DNA of 64,000 bases from Azotimanducus sp965220185 (GTDB lineage: Bacteria > Pseudomonadota > Gammaproteobacteria > Pseudomonadales > Azotimanducaceae), in assembly GCA_965220185.1 (NCBI GenBank), contig OZ244807.1, positions 62,001-126,000 on the forward strand, in the 5' to 3' direction. The stretch's first letter is position 1, and each line of letters starts with the position of its first letter. Shown here piece by piece: positions 25,845-35,514 of the stretch. The position numbers and the translations under genes were made by a program. The notes under the pieces are model-generated. The model was given only the letters and a program-made list of their open reading frames with translations. It was not told where the DNA came from and did not search any database.

Positions 25845-26981
25845 ATGAAACCACTTGAAGGCTTGCGAATCCTGAGCGTCGAAGTCTACGGCGCCGGACC
25901 CTACGGCACGAGCCTGCTAGCGGCGCTCGGCGCTGAGGTTGTCAAGATTGAGAACGCGCATACCGGAGGCGATATTTCGCGCAGCGTCGGACCGTATCTG
26001 CTTGGCGAGGATGACAGCGAGTTCTTCCAATCCCTCAATGCAGCCAAGAAAAGTGTTTGCCTCGACCTCAAGTCCGACGATGGCAAGGCTCGGTTCCTGA
26101 AACTCCTCGAAGAAGCAGATGCGCTTGTCAATAACCTGCGCGGCGATCAACCGGCGAAACTCGGCCTTCGCTACGAGGATGTGAAGACAGCCAATCCGAG
26201 GCTCGTATGTGCGCACCTGTCGGCCTACGGGCGCGACAATGAGCGCACGACCTGGCCTGGCTACGACTACCTGATGCAGGCCGAGTGCGGCTTCTTGAGC
26301 CTCACCGGTGAGCCCGATGGCCCGCCAGCTCGCTTCGGCCTGTCGATGGTGGATTTTCATACCGGCACCATGATGGCGCTTGGGCTTGTCTCAGCGGTCC
26401 TCAAAGCACGGCAAACCGGCGAAGGCTGCGACATCGACACCGCGCTCTACGACACAGCTCTGCATCAGCTCTCCTATCCAGCCGCCTGGTATCTCAACGA
26501 AGGCCATATGACGACGCGCCTGTCGCGCTCATCGCATCCGAGCGTGATTCCAAGCCAGTTGTTTCGCGCTTCCGATGGCTGGATATTCGTCATGTGCCAG
26601 ACGCCGAAGTTCTGGCAGCTCTTTTGCGAAGCTGTGGATGCGCTTGAATGGCTTGAGGATGCGCGCTTCGCTTCGCCCGCAGCGAGACTTGAACATCGCG
26701 AAGAGCTACAGGTGCTGATTGACTCTTACTTAAGCGAACGAAGCGTTGCCGAGTGGGTCGCTGTTCTCTCCGGCAAGGTACCGGTCGCGCCCGTCTACGA
26801 CATCGCAGACGCGCTCGACAATCCGTTTGCGCACCAGGTCGGCATGATTTCGCAGGTTGAACACCCAGAGAAACCTGAGGGGTTGCGGCTTCTCTCCTGT
26901 CCCATTCGCATCAACGGCACTCGTCCGCCGATTCATCGAGCGCCTGCTCTTGGCGAGCATGACGGAGAGCTACGAGGCTGA
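25845..26981 (+). CDS. Family III CoA-transferase (CaiB/BaiF)
   Basis: 378 residues. LEGLRILSVEVYGAGPYGTSLLAALGAEVVKIE is split across the typical N-terminus, the catalytic Asp is in GLSMVDFHTG, and the C-terminus has the PPIHRAPALGEHDGE ending. Family III enzymes move CoA between organic acids through aspartyl-CoA. The start at 25845 is preceded by AAAGGAG. It faces and overlaps by 12 bases the second CoA-transferase. The two may act on different substrates of one pathway. Confidence 0.93.
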   Translation: MKPLEGLRILSVEVYGAGPYGTSLLAALGAEVVKIENAHTGGDISRSVGPYLLGEDDSEFFQSLNAAKKSVCLDLKSDDGKARFLKLLEEADALVNNLRGDQPAKLGLRYEDVKTANPRLVCAHLSAYGRDNERTTWPGYDYLMQAECGFLSLTGEPDGPPARFGLSMVDFHTGTMMALGLVSAVLKARQTGEGCDIDTALYDTALHQLSYPAAWYLNEGHMTTRLSRSSHPSVIPSQLFRASDGWIFVMCQTPKFWQLFCEAVDALEWLEDARFASPAARLEHREELQVLIDSYLSERSVAEWVAVLSGKVPVAPVYDIADALDNPFAHQVGMISQVEHPEKPEGLRLLSCPIRINGTRPPIHRAPALGEHDGELRG

Positions 26982-28178
26982 GCGCTCCGCATTCGCGGGC
27001 GCATCGAGCACCCCATCCGCAAGCAATGCCGCGATATCCTCTTCGCTGAACCCCGCGCGCTTGGCGACTTCGCGCGAATGCTCCCCAGCCTGCGGCGGGT
27101 CGCGCGTCAATTCAAGGCGCGCGCCGTCCACTTCTATCGGCAGCTTCGGCAGCGGCACAGCTTGACCTGCCGATGCGCCAGCGAGCATTGTCACATCCGC
27201 AAGTCCGCCGAGCTTCAGGTGCGGATCGAACGTTAAGTCGGACGGCTTGTTGATTTCAGCAAAAGGCAGACCAGCGGCATCGAGTTTTCGCGAGGCCTCG
27301 CGCCGGTCCATCTGTGAGAACATGCTTGCAAGCTGCGGAATCAGCTGATCACGCTGCTTGACCCTTCCGGCATTGGTTGCAAGCGCTTCGTCAGCGGCGA
27401 GTTCGTTGAGTTCAAATTCATCGCACAGCGCCCGCCAGCCTGTATCGCTCACCACCGCGACAAAGAGCTTCTCGGCACCCTGGCATTCAAACAGGTCGTA
27501 AACGCCCCAAGCCGACTGGCGAATCGACATGGGCAGCGGCTCCTCGCCGAGCACAGCGTGCTGCGCCATGTGCTGCCCGACGAGAAACGCGGTGGTCTCG
27601 AAGAGCGCCGAGGTGATGTGCGCGCCGTGCCCGGTCTGTTCTCGCTCGCGCAAGGCGGCCAATATGCCGATCACGCCGAACATGCCGCCGGTGATGTCGA
27701 TGATCGACGACCCGGCACGCATCGGACGCTCCGGCAGGCCGGTCATATAGGCGAGTCCACCCATCATCTGCGTGACTTCATCGAGCGCGGTGCGGTGTGC
27801 GTACGGGCCGCTCAAAAAACCTTTGAGGCTGCAATAGACGAGACGCTCGTTGCGAGCTTTGAGCGCTTCAAAGCCGAACCCGAGCTTGTCGAGCGCGCCA
27901 GGCCGAAAGTTCTCGATCAGCACATCAGCGCCGTCGATCAAGCGCAGCGCGAACGCCTTGCCCGCCTCGGACTTGATATCAAGGCAGACGCTGCGCTTGT
28001 TGCGGTTGTACATGGGGAAGTAACCAGCGCCCGAACCTTTGAGGCGGCGCGTCTTGTCGCCGCCGATCGGTTCGATCTTGATCACATCGGCGCCGAGGTC
28101 GGCGAGCACAAGCCCCGCCGACGGTCCCATGACCATATGCGAGAACTCAATGACGGTGATGCCGCGCAAGGGAGACAT
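26970..28178 (-). CDS. Family III CoA-transferase (CaiB/BaiF)
   Basis: 402 residues. LRGITVIEFSHMVMGPSAG, ADVLIENFRPGALDKLGFG and the catalytic Asp in SSIIDITGG are family hallmarks. It is only distantly similar to its tail-to-tail neighbour. It diverges from the HMG-CoA-lyase-like gene across an 81-base gap holding a 16-bp palindrome, so the two are probably co-regulated: one activates an acid as CoA ester and the other cleaves a CoA ester. Confidence 0.93.
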   Translation of the reverse strand: MSPLRGITVIEFSHMVMGPSAGLVLADLGADVIKIEPIGGDKTRRLKGSGAGYFPMYNRNKRSVCLDIKSEAGKAFALRLIDGADVLIENFRPGALDKLGFGFEALKARNERLVYCSLKGFLSGPYAHRTALDEVTQMMGGLAYMTGLPERPMRAGSSIIDITGGMFGVIGILAALREREQTGHGAHITSALFETTAFLVGQHMAQHAVLGEEPLPMSIRQSAWGVYDLFECQGAEKLFVAVVSDTGWRALCDEFELNELAADEALATNAGRVKQRDQLIPQLASMFSQMDRREASRKLDAAGLPFAEINKPSDLTFDPHLKLGGLADVTMLAGASAGQAVPLPKLPIEVDGARLELTRDPPQAGEHSREVAKRAGFSEEDIAALLADGVLDAPANAERSAS

Positions 28179-28217
28179 GAGCGGTGCGTTCAGGTGACCA
28201 CAAATCTACATAAGACG

Positions 28218-28233
28218 TAATGATATATCATTA
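28218..28233. promoter_or_regulatory. 16-bp palindrome in a divergent promoter; putative GntR operator
   Basis: TAATGATATATCATTA is perfectly palindromic and lies midway between the divergent starts at 28178 and 28260. Its core TGATATATCA differs by one base from the TGACATATCA found upstream of the FAD oxidase (40.49 kb) and isochorismatase (52.77 kb). Confidence 0.6.
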
Positions 28234-28259
28234 GAGCTTTTCCCTTTCACGGACATAGG

Positions 28260-29201
28260 ATGACTGCGCCTGGTTCTGATGTCGATGTCACCATCAGCGA
28301 GGTCGGATTGCGCGACGGCCTGCAAAGCCTCGCCTCGATCATGCCGACCGAAGCCAAGAAGACATGGATCGACATGCAGGCGAAGGCGGGCGTACCGGAA
28401 CTTGAAGTCGGCTCGTTCGTGCCAAAAAAACTGCTGCCGCAGCTAGCCGACACCGGCGAGTTGGTGGCGCATGCGCTGGACCATGAAGATTTGTCAGTGG
28501 CGGCGCTTGTGCCGAACCTGCGCGGCGCAGAGGCCGCGGTCGCCGCCGGCGCAACGCGCATGACGCTGCCTTTTTCGGTGAGCGAAAGTCACAGCCTCGC
28601 CAATTTGCGCCGCAGCCACGCCGAGATATTTGTCGAAGTCGAGCAGATTGTGGGATGCCTCGCGCGCATCCCGGAAGCGCAGCGTCCGGGTTTTGAAGTC
28701 GGGCTGTCCACGGCGTTCGGCTGCACCATTGAAGGTCGCGTGAACGAAGACGACGTGGTTCGCATCGCCGAGCGTCTCGTCGCGCTCGGCGCGGATGAAG
28801 TCGGCCTCTCGGACACGTCCGGCTATGCGGATCCGGCAGCGGTGAAGCGCCTCACAAAGAAGATTTGGAATGCTGTCGGGCGCGAGCGAATGCACGGCAT
28901 CCATCTGCACAACACGCGCGGGCAAGGACTCGCCAACGCCCTTGCTGCGCTCGATGTCGGGCTTGACACGATCGACAGCTCGCTCGGCGGCATCGGCGGC
29001 TGTCCATTCGCACCGGGCGCGAGCGGCAATATCGTCACCGAAGACTTGGTGTTCATGCTCGAAGCCATGGGTGTGCGCACCGGCATCGACCTCGATGCAT
29101 TGCTCGAAGTGCGGCGATTCGTGCAAGAAGCCCTGCCAAGCGAGCAGCTGTACGGGTTTGTATGCGAAGCTGGTCTGCCGAAGGGGTTTAGGGAAGCATG
29201 A
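28260..29201 (+). CDS. HMG-CoA lyase family protein
   Basis: 313-residue TIM-barrel lyase: EVGLRDGLQ at the N-terminus, GIHLHNTRGQG near residue 218, and GGIGGCPFAPGASGN carrying the active Cys. The pattern is HMGL-like, though HNTRG replaces the more common HDTxG, a variant I associate with lyases acting on other 3-hydroxyacyl-CoAs. It likely cleaves a CoA thioester to acetyl-CoA plus a keto acid. It overlaps the nitrilase homologue by four bases. Confidence 0.87.
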   Translation: MTAPGSDVDVTISEVGLRDGLQSLASIMPTEAKKTWIDMQAKAGVPELEVGSFVPKKLLPQLADTGELVAHALDHEDLSVAALVPNLRGAEAAVAAGATRMTLPFSVSESHSLANLRRSHAEIFVEVEQIVGCLARIPEAQRPGFEVGLSTAFGCTIEGRVNEDDVVRIAERLVALGADEVGLSDTSGYADPAAVKRLTKKIWNAVGRERMHGIHLHNTRGQGLANALAALDVGLDTIDSSLGGIGGCPFAPGASGNIVTEDLVFMLEAMGVRTGIDLDALLEVRRFVQEALPSEQLYGFVCEAGLPKGFREA

Positions 29202-30235
29202 CCGCCTACACCGCGCTCGCGCTGCAAATCACCTGCCAAGCAGTGAACAAATGCCGCGATGCGGAAGAAGCGCGCTGGCAGATATTCTCATCGATCAAGA
29301 CGGTCGCAAGCCAAGTTGCGGCGAGCAAGCAATTCATCGGCCAGCAAGTCAAGCTCATCGTGCTGCCTGAATACTTTCTCACCAGCTACCCGCAAGGCGA
29401 ATCTATTGAGCAATGGCGAGAAAAGGGCTGCATCGACCCGGATGGCAAGGAATACGAAGCGCTCGGGCGCATTGCTTCCGACAACTGCATCTATCTGTCC
29501 GGCAATGTCTACGAGACCGACCCGCACTTTCCGACGCTCTACTTTCAAACGAGCTTCCTGCTCGACGACACCGGCAACGTCTTGATTCGCTACCGGCGCC
29601 TCGTATCGATGTTCGCGCCAACCCCTTACGATGTGCTTGATCGCTATCTTGACACCTACGGCGAGGACAGCCTGTTCCCGGTGGCGGACACGCCACTTGG
29701 CCGATTGGCGACGGTCGCGTCCGAAGAAATCCTCTTTCCCGAAATCACGCGCGCGCTCGCGCTCAAAGGCGCAGAGGTCATTTGCCACTCGTCTTCGGAG
29801 GTGGCGAGCCCCATGCTGACACCGAAGAACGCGGCCAAGGTCGCACGCGCCGCCGAGAATCATGTTTATGTGGTGTCCGCCAATTCCGCTGGCATCAGGG
29901 GCATTGACCTGCCCAATCAATCGGTTGATCAGGGCTCCAAGGTCATCGATTATTCGGGTCGCGTGCTCGCCGAGGCTGCAGGCGGCGAATCGCTAGTCGC
30001 CAATGCCGAACTGAACCTTGATTCACTGCGCAGCTACCGGCACCGCCCAGGGCTGTTCAACGTGTTCACTCGGCAGCGGCTCGCCATATTCGAGTCTTCA
30101 TACCGGAACAACGAGGTCTATCCGGCGAATAGCATGCTTGACACCGACGGGCAAGTGGCCCCCGTCGAGCGTTCGCACTTTTTGAAGACACAACAGGCTG
30201 TGATCGACAAGCTCGGGGAAAGAGGCATCATTTAG
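29198..30235 (+). CDS. Nitrilase-superfamily protein lacking the canonical Lys and Cys
   Basis: 345 residues of carbon-nitrogen hydrolase fold. The Glu of the triad is present (LIVLPEYFLTSYP). Where the Lys is expected the sequence is RYRRLV, and where the Cys nucleophile is expected it is TVASEEILFPE, so both appear substituted. The rest (HSSSEVASP, ENHVYVVSANSAG) is well kept, arguing for a functional but non-canonical protein rather than decay. The HMG-CoA-lyase-like gene is coupled upstream, so a role in the same pathway is inferred. Confidence 0.85.
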   Translation: MTAYTALALQITCQAVNKCRDAEEARWQIFSSIKTVASQVAASKQFIGQQVKLIVLPEYFLTSYPQGESIEQWREKGCIDPDGKEYEALGRIASDNCIYLSGNVYETDPHFPTLYFQTSFLLDDTGNVLIRYRRLVSMFAPTPYDVLDRYLDTYGEDSLFPVADTPLGRLATVASEEILFPEITRALALKGAEVICHSSSEVASPMLTPKNAAKVARAAENHVYVVSANSAGIRGIDLPNQSVDQGSKVIDYSGRVLAEAAGGESLVANAELNLDSLRSYRHRPGLFNVFTRQRLAIFESSYRNNEVYPANSMLDTDGQVAPVERSHFLKTQQAVIDKLGERGII

Positions 30236-30246
30236 GAACATTCGCA

Positions 30247-32394
30247 TTATCGGCCACCGTCCCCGCGCACATGCTGCCTAGCAGCACAAAGTGCACTTGT
30301 TCGATCTGCCAATTCGATAGCTAGAGCGGCAATTGTTAGTTCATCGCTACAGTTTGGAAACAGCGCTTGCAATACAATGTAGTCCGCTTTCGTTGGCGCT
30401 TTCCCCGCATCGCGGCTCAAACAGGTGCCTGCTTGATGCAGGGCCGTACGATGTTGGCTCGTAAACTTTGGCAGAGGCAACAGACGCAAATGAGATGCCT
30501 CAAGCTTGAGTGCGCCCCCTCCGAGCAAAGTACCCGTTGACTCCATGAACGCCCTACACCACACGCTGTTGAGTAGTGCAGTTAAGGCGTATGAAGACCA
30601 TTCCTCGCCGGATGTCCAAAGTGTGGCGAAATTGGCGTCTACAATCAGTGGAGGATATGCGTTTCTCTCGACAAAAGGCGTATTCTGATTCACCCTCGGG
30701 ACAAAGGCCTGCGGCTGGTGACGCTGTACGAAATCTGGAAGCATGTACCAAAATCTCGGCGTGGTCCTATTGTTGCGCGAAGGCCGCGCATTTGTAGAAA
30801 CCGCTGTGAATTCTGGGATTTTCTTTCCTTCTTGACCGCCGTTGAGCGAGACTTGCGCAGCGTTGCGAACAAAGTCGGACAATTCACCATTCATCATCTT
30901 TGGCGGTAGCTCTCCCCGGAGCGAGTATGCTCTATCGGCCGCGCAGACAGGTTCAAAATCTTCTGGCAACACCCGAGACCGCAGGTCGAGCACATGGCTC
31001 GACGGAAGATTTCCCGCTTTCATCTTCGCTAGCTCTCCCTGATTTCTTAGTGCGGGTCTAAGCACGCTTGACGGGACTGAGATGACATGTCCTCCTAGCC
31101 GAGGCGACACCTTCACCAGAATCGTGTCCTGATCTACTTCACCAACTTTATACACATAGAAGAAGTCGTTGCAGCCAGTGCGAAGACCTTGTCCTACCTT
31201 GATGCCACACTTTTCAAGCGTGTAAAGCTCCGCAGGAATCTTGTCAGCCGGAAGTATTCTTCGAAAGCCATCTGGAATCAAAGAAAGCGGGGACATCTCC
31301 GTGGTGGAGAATAGAGGCATCTCTTGCCCGCCACTCTCTATCCGCGCGTACCAGCGTTTTCGTTTGACTCGAGGTCGAAGCGTCATCCATTCGTGCCCGA
31401 GGTCGAATTTGCGGAGATTGAGGCCCCGCACTGGCTCTCTCCGCGGGTCCTCCAACCAGTCAAAAAAAGCTCTTTCGGGATTTCTCCCGAAAGCAACACC
31501 AACGAGAGATTCCTGATTCGCTGCCTCGGGAGCTATTTCAAGCCACTTTGCCGTAAGCCAACATGTTCTATCGTTGAGTGGTACACGAGCTTCGCATTCG
31601 CGCAGTCTTCGAGCAACGATCAAGTGCGTGCGAACAAGTGCATCGCAAAACCAGCCGGGCTGGGTGTCTTCAACGACCAATTCCAACTCGAAGCAACGAA
31701 GCAACAGGTATCGAATGATGTCGCCATAGTCACGAGTTCGCCATGTGGCTGGAACAATGAGAGCGAGCCGACCACCCGGACGAACCATTAGGCAAGCCAG
31801 AATCCAAGCTGGAACAGAAAGATCCGACAAACCGGAGTAGCCTTCAGCTATCGACCTCCAGAGGGGGCGAGTTTCATCAATGCATGCATTCTCGACAGCC
31901 TCCTTCACTCCAATACGCACGTCAAGCGCCCTGCGACCACCATCCGACTGGCCTTGATAACGCACATAGGGAGGATTGGTGACCACTAAGTCGTAGGAGC
32001 GTATCGGCAACTTATTCAGCGTTTCGGCACTGAAAGCATCCCCGCACAAGACTTTAATACTTGGCTGGTTTCCGTCGATTGGAGGAATAGCTGCGAGACG
32101 ACCACGACAAACTTCAGCGGCAGCTTTGTCAATTTCGATACCGTCGAGCCGTTCCAAATGAACGCTGTGTTCGGCGGCCGCCTCCCAAGTAGCGTCAAGC
32201 AAGTCTCCATGACCAACCATTGGGTCAAGCACTGTCTTGGTATCGCCCTCAATGGCGAAATGGGCTAGGACTTTGCCCAAACGCAGGCCACTGAAAAATT
32301 GTCCAAACTGCTTCCGCCGTCCGGGGTCAATCGCTTGCTCGAAGTCGCGCGCTTCCCGCCGCGCGACTCGTAATGCACTATCGCCGCGCACCAA
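30247..32394 (-). CDS. N6-adenine DNA methyltransferase (NPPY type), R-M component
   Basis: 715 residues. The early part has VLDPMVGHGDLLDA (AdoMet motif I variant) and VVTNPPYVRYQG (catalytic NPPY), the order of gamma-class N6-adenine methyltransferases. The C-terminal 350 residues should hold target recognition; no nuclease motif was found. It overlaps the next methyltransferase gene by 17 bases, and the pair diverges from the PLD nuclease at 34380. Two MTases beside one PLD nuclease fit an asymmetric target in which each strand needs its own enzyme. Confidence 0.85.
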   Translation of the reverse strand: MVRGDSALRVARREARDFEQAIDPGRRKQFGQFFSGLRLGKVLAHFAIEGDTKTVLDPMVGHGDLLDATWEAAAEHSVHLERLDGIEIDKAAAEVCRGRLAAIPPIDGNQPSIKVLCGDAFSAETLNKLPIRSYDLVVTNPPYVRYQGQSDGGRRALDVRIGVKEAVENACIDETRPLWRSIAEGYSGLSDLSVPAWILACLMVRPGGRLALIVPATWRTRDYGDIIRYLLLRCFELELVVEDTQPGWFCDALVRTHLIVARRLRECEARVPLNDRTCWLTAKWLEIAPEAANQESLVGVAFGRNPERAFFDWLEDPRREPVRGLNLRKFDLGHEWMTLRPRVKRKRWYARIESGGQEMPLFSTTEMSPLSLIPDGFRRILPADKIPAELYTLEKCGIKVGQGLRTGCNDFFYVYKVGEVDQDTILVKVSPRLGGHVISVPSSVLRPALRNQGELAKMKAGNLPSSHVLDLRSRVLPEDFEPVCAADRAYSLRGELPPKMMNGELSDFVRNAAQVSLNGGQEGKKIPEFTAVSTNARPSRNNRTTPRFWYMLPDFVQRHQPQAFVPRVNQNTPFVERNAYPPLIVDANFATLWTSGEEWSSYALTALLNSVWCRAFMESTGTLLGGGALKLEASHLRLLPLPKFTSQHRTALHQAGTCLSRDAGKAPTKADYIVLQALFPNCSDELTIAALAIELADRTSALCAARQHVRGDGGR

Positions 32395-34210
32395 TGCCGA
32401 CCTCGATTGCTGGCTGCCTCCTGTGCCATTTGTAAAAGTCGTCCGCGCTGAGCGGGACGGGCTGATTTCGGCTCAGAAAATAATTTACAAGCCGTGAATA
32501 AAGCCGAGGTGCCGTCTGCTCAGCCACATCAACGTAGGAAAGCGCCTCTTGTCGAAGCTGTTCAGCGACTGCCCAGACGTAAGATTCTGCCCAACGCTCA
32601 ATAATGTGGTCTTTGCGCAGCAATAGAACCGGGTCACCTTTCACTGCCCCTTGAGTACGCACTTGCTTAAAGCTACCTTGAAGCTTATCGAGAATACCTG
32701 TGCACTCAACAACAAACCCGGCTTCTTGATAGGCAGTCTGCAGAGCGTTCCACACATTGGAAGAGGCCGAGTGAAAGACCAGCGTCACCTTGCCGTTTGG
32801 CTTGAGAATGCGATGCGCTTCGCAAAGCGACCGTTTGAGTAAGTCCTTATAGTCGTCTATGGACTTGCCCTGTGCATGACTCACGATGACTTCCTCCTTC
32901 CGGTTAGTGTAACTACCGAGCCAAGCCTCATTGAGAAAGTTAATCTCTGAGTACGGAATATTGCCGCCAAACGGAGGATCCGTGAACACATAATCCACAC
33001 TCCGATCAGATAGGTGAACGCTAGAGCTCGATCCTTCGTACACGCTCACGCAACCCTCGCCTCCGTGAATAACTCGATATGCCTTAACAATTGCGTTGAG
33101 CTTGCGCCGCAATCCTGCAAATAAGTTTTTCTCTACTGGAAGTCCGCTGACATAAAGCACTCCGGGCTGAGCACTCGTGACTACTAGGTCGCTCTGACCA
33201 GATTTCGCGACGACTCGCGTCATGATCGTCGAATGAGCAGCGTTATAGCTTAAGAGCAAAAACTTTAATGCTTCGGCCATTGCACCCTCATAGTTCTCAA
33301 TACGCTCCCACAGGCGAGCAAAAACAAACAAATTTCGACGTGTATAGAAGTGGTGGAGATGGGTGATTCCTTGATGATAGCCGCTGCGGTAGAGGTCGCC
33401 CCAAGGCACTTTGACTTTGGGAACTGAATCAGGTGTCCGCTCGTCTTGAATCCGTGCGAGCACGGAAAAATCCTCTGAACTGGCATCGCGTGACCAAGTT
33501 TTTCGTCCTGTGATTCCGTAAACGCGAACAGGTTTGCGCACTCGCTGCGTCCGCCAATCCCCCAAGAAATCGTCTCTGGAGCGCTTCACGACTCGCTCAA
33601 CATCGGTTAAACGTGACTCATGTCCGCAATTCGGGCAACAGAAGTTGTTGGCAATCCTTGCTGGGCATAAGGACACACAGGCATCCCAAAAGCTCAATTC
33701 TTGTGCGCACTCGGGGCACACCAGCTGATCGGACCATATGACGTACCGCACTTCACCCTTGCGCCCCGTCGGATCAATGGCCTCGTACACCCAGCCATCT
33801 TCGGCCTCCGCAGTTCTTAAAAGCTCTTCAGCAGCCTTTTGGAACAGCGCTGGATTTGGTGGGTTTGTCAGCGTTCGCGCGATAAAGGCGCCGAGGGCAC
33901 CGATCTCGTAGATGACTGCGTTTCTCGCACCCCAACTCACATTGAGGCCGAGTCGCTTCGCCTCGGCGCACAAACGATCTGACGGGTTACCACATAGTAG
34001 AGCCGCCAGCCCGGTAGTTCCACTGCCTGCGAACCCATCAAAAACCGTGTCACCAGGGCGAGTATGCCCGGCAATGAACAGCGCGATCGCTTCGGGCGAT
34101 ATCTTGGTGGGATAGGGGAAAGCGTTGAAGAGATGCCCGCTGCGAGAAGAAGGTAGCGCCGCCGCATACAAGGCATTGATGGGCGCACTCTGGGCTACTT
34201 CGCATTTCAT
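32378..34210 (-). CDS. DNA methyltransferase with zinc-ribbon insert (DPPF type), R-M component
   Basis: 610 residues. AdoMet motif FDGFAGSGTTGLAAL lies near the N-terminus and the catalytic motif FTDPPFGGNIPYSE far downstream, the circularly permuted order of beta-class amino methyltransferases. Between them are two Cys pairs (CPEC and CPNCGHES) that could bind zinc. Base specificity (N4-cytosine or N6-adenine) cannot be told. It is the first gene of the two-MTase operon; lower GC than flanking genes suggests acquisition. Confidence 0.85.
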   Translation of the reverse strand: MKCEVAQSAPINALYAAALPSSRSGHLFNAFPYPTKISPEAIALFIAGHTRPGDTVFDGFAGSGTTGLAALLCGNPSDRLCAEAKRLGLNVSWGARNAVIYEIGALGAFIARTLTNPPNPALFQKAAEELLRTAEAEDGWVYEAIDPTGRKGEVRYVIWSDQLVCPECAQELSFWDACVSLCPARIANNFCCPNCGHESRLTDVERVVKRSRDDFLGDWRTQRVRKPVRVYGITGRKTWSRDASSEDFSVLARIQDERTPDSVPKVKVPWGDLYRSGYHQGITHLHHFYTRRNLFVFARLWERIENYEGAMAEALKFLLLSYNAAHSTIMTRVVAKSGQSDLVVTSAQPGVLYVSGLPVEKNLFAGLRRKLNAIVKAYRVIHGGEGCVSVYEGSSSSVHLSDRSVDYVFTDPPFGGNIPYSEINFLNEAWLGSYTNRKEEVIVSHAQGKSIDDYKDLLKRSLCEAHRILKPNGKVTLVFHSASSNVWNALQTAYQEAGFVVECTGILDKLQGSFKQVRTQGAVKGDPVLLLRKDHIIERWAESYVWAVAEQLRQEALSYVDVAEQTAPRLYSRLVNYFLSRNQPVPLSADDFYKWHRRQPAIEVGIGARR

Positions 34211-34379
34211 GTGGATACTCGCCTGCGCTTCCTTCCTCGATCAAATAAGAGTTTAGCGTCTTTCGAGCGTTTCCTTGATGTGACGTTCCGCAACGCAATT
34301 GCCTCTTGACGACTTCATTTGTCCACTTCACGATAGGCGGCGAGTTTCTACGCAGGGATACTGAAAGGAGATAAACATC

Positions 34380-35462
34380 GTGTTGATAGTCCAAAGCCCA
34401 GAATCACCAGCGGAGATTCGTCATGCCCTCATTGATCTCGCCGGACAAGATACAACAGAGATTCGAATCGCGTCCGCATATGTCACGCATAGCGGCTGCA
34501 GCGCGTTGTTGAAAGCGATTGAAAGGTCTCTGGAGGGAGAGGCTTTCGCAGCCATGCCAAAACTGCTCGTCACGTCGTTCGATTTTGGTCTTACGGAACC
34601 TCTTGCTCTCACCTCATGGCTCAGTCTCAACAATGGAAGCGTGAGGGTTGTGGGAGCAGAAATGTTGAAAGCAGGTTCCTTGACCCCCTCTCAAGCCTTT
34701 CATCCAAAAATGTACGCGTTCCGCAAGAGAAACTTCAAATTCAACCTGCTCGTCGGATCTGCGAACCTCACAGGACGCGGTCTCACAAGGAATTTTGAGG
34801 CGGGATGGTCTCAAGAGGGCGTTCCCCAAGCTGAGGTCGATCAGGCGTTCGATCATATCTCACAGCAATCGGTCAATCTCTCCGATGATTTGTTGATGAG
34901 CTACGAGTCCCTTCGCAAGCAACGGCCGCCACCGCCAGAAATTCGAAGAGAAGTGGAGAGTGTGGAAGAGCCAGCATTGATTTCCGACACGAGCCTACTC
35001 TTGTTTCGAGACGCCATCGATTCGGGTTCAATCATCCCCCAAGAGCACAACTCAATGTGGGTGCAGGCGGAAAAGCTGCAAGGCGGGTCAGGGAACCAAC
35101 TGGAGATGCCCAGAGGGGCGCATTCGTTCTTCGGCTTTCGATTCGCCGGGCATCATCACCAGGATGTGCAAACGATCGGCCAACCGAAGCTGCGTAGCGC
35201 AGCCCACATCTGGCAAGACCGGCCTCTCACATGGCACGGAAACAACCGCATGGAGCGGTTGAACCCCCCTACCCAAGCGCAAGGCGGATTCAGTTACGTA
35301 GACTCAGCAGTAATGTTTCGCCGACTTCCCGACCATTCGTTTGAGCTCATAGTCGAGAACTGGGAGTCGGACATCGCACGCGCTTGGAGACACGCCTCGA
35401 TACAAAGCCAGCTATTGTTCAGGCTTGGCGGAAAAACGAGCCGGCTGGTTGGCCTCATTTGA
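34380..35462 (+). CDS. PLD-family (HKD) restriction endonuclease, BfiI/NgoFVII-like
   Basis: GTG-initiated, 360 residues, with AAAGGAG nine bases upstream. The nuclease half has one HKD-type motif: FHPKMYAF then FNLLVGSANLTGRG, as in metal-independent BfiI (about 358 residues). The C-terminal half (SFFGFRFAG, PLTWHGNNRMERLNPP) would be the B3-like DNA-binding domain that reads the target. It diverges from the two methyltransferases and completes a plausible R-M set. BfiI also has two MTases; other PLD enzymes such as transposon-linked helpers are less likely. Confidence 0.8.
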   Translation: MLIVQSPESPAEIRHALIDLAGQDTTEIRIASAYVTHSGCSALLKAIERSLEGEAFAAMPKLLVTSFDFGLTEPLALTSWLSLNNGSVRVVGAEMLKAGSLTPSQAFHPKMYAFRKRNFKFNLLVGSANLTGRGLTRNFEAGWSQEGVPQAEVDQAFDHISQQSVNLSDDLLMSYESLRKQRPPPPEIRREVESVEEPALISDTSLLLFRDAIDSGSIIPQEHNSMWVQAEKLQGGSGNQLEMPRGAHSFFGFRFAGHHHQDVQTIGQPKLRSAAHIWQDRPLTWHGNNRMERLNPPTQAQGGFSYVDSAVMFRRLPDHSFELIVENWESDIARAWRHASIQSQLLFRLGGKTSRLVGLI

Positions 35463-35514
35463 CGATTCCGACACCCGTGCCCACTGACTCAAGAATGTTC
35501 CGAGCTGCCTCGCT

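Noticed and set aside
25517..25846. Small minus-strand genes before the CoA-transferase
   Set aside because: The frames at 25517-25846 and 25579-25827 overlap each other, show no domain and have no convincing ribosome site.
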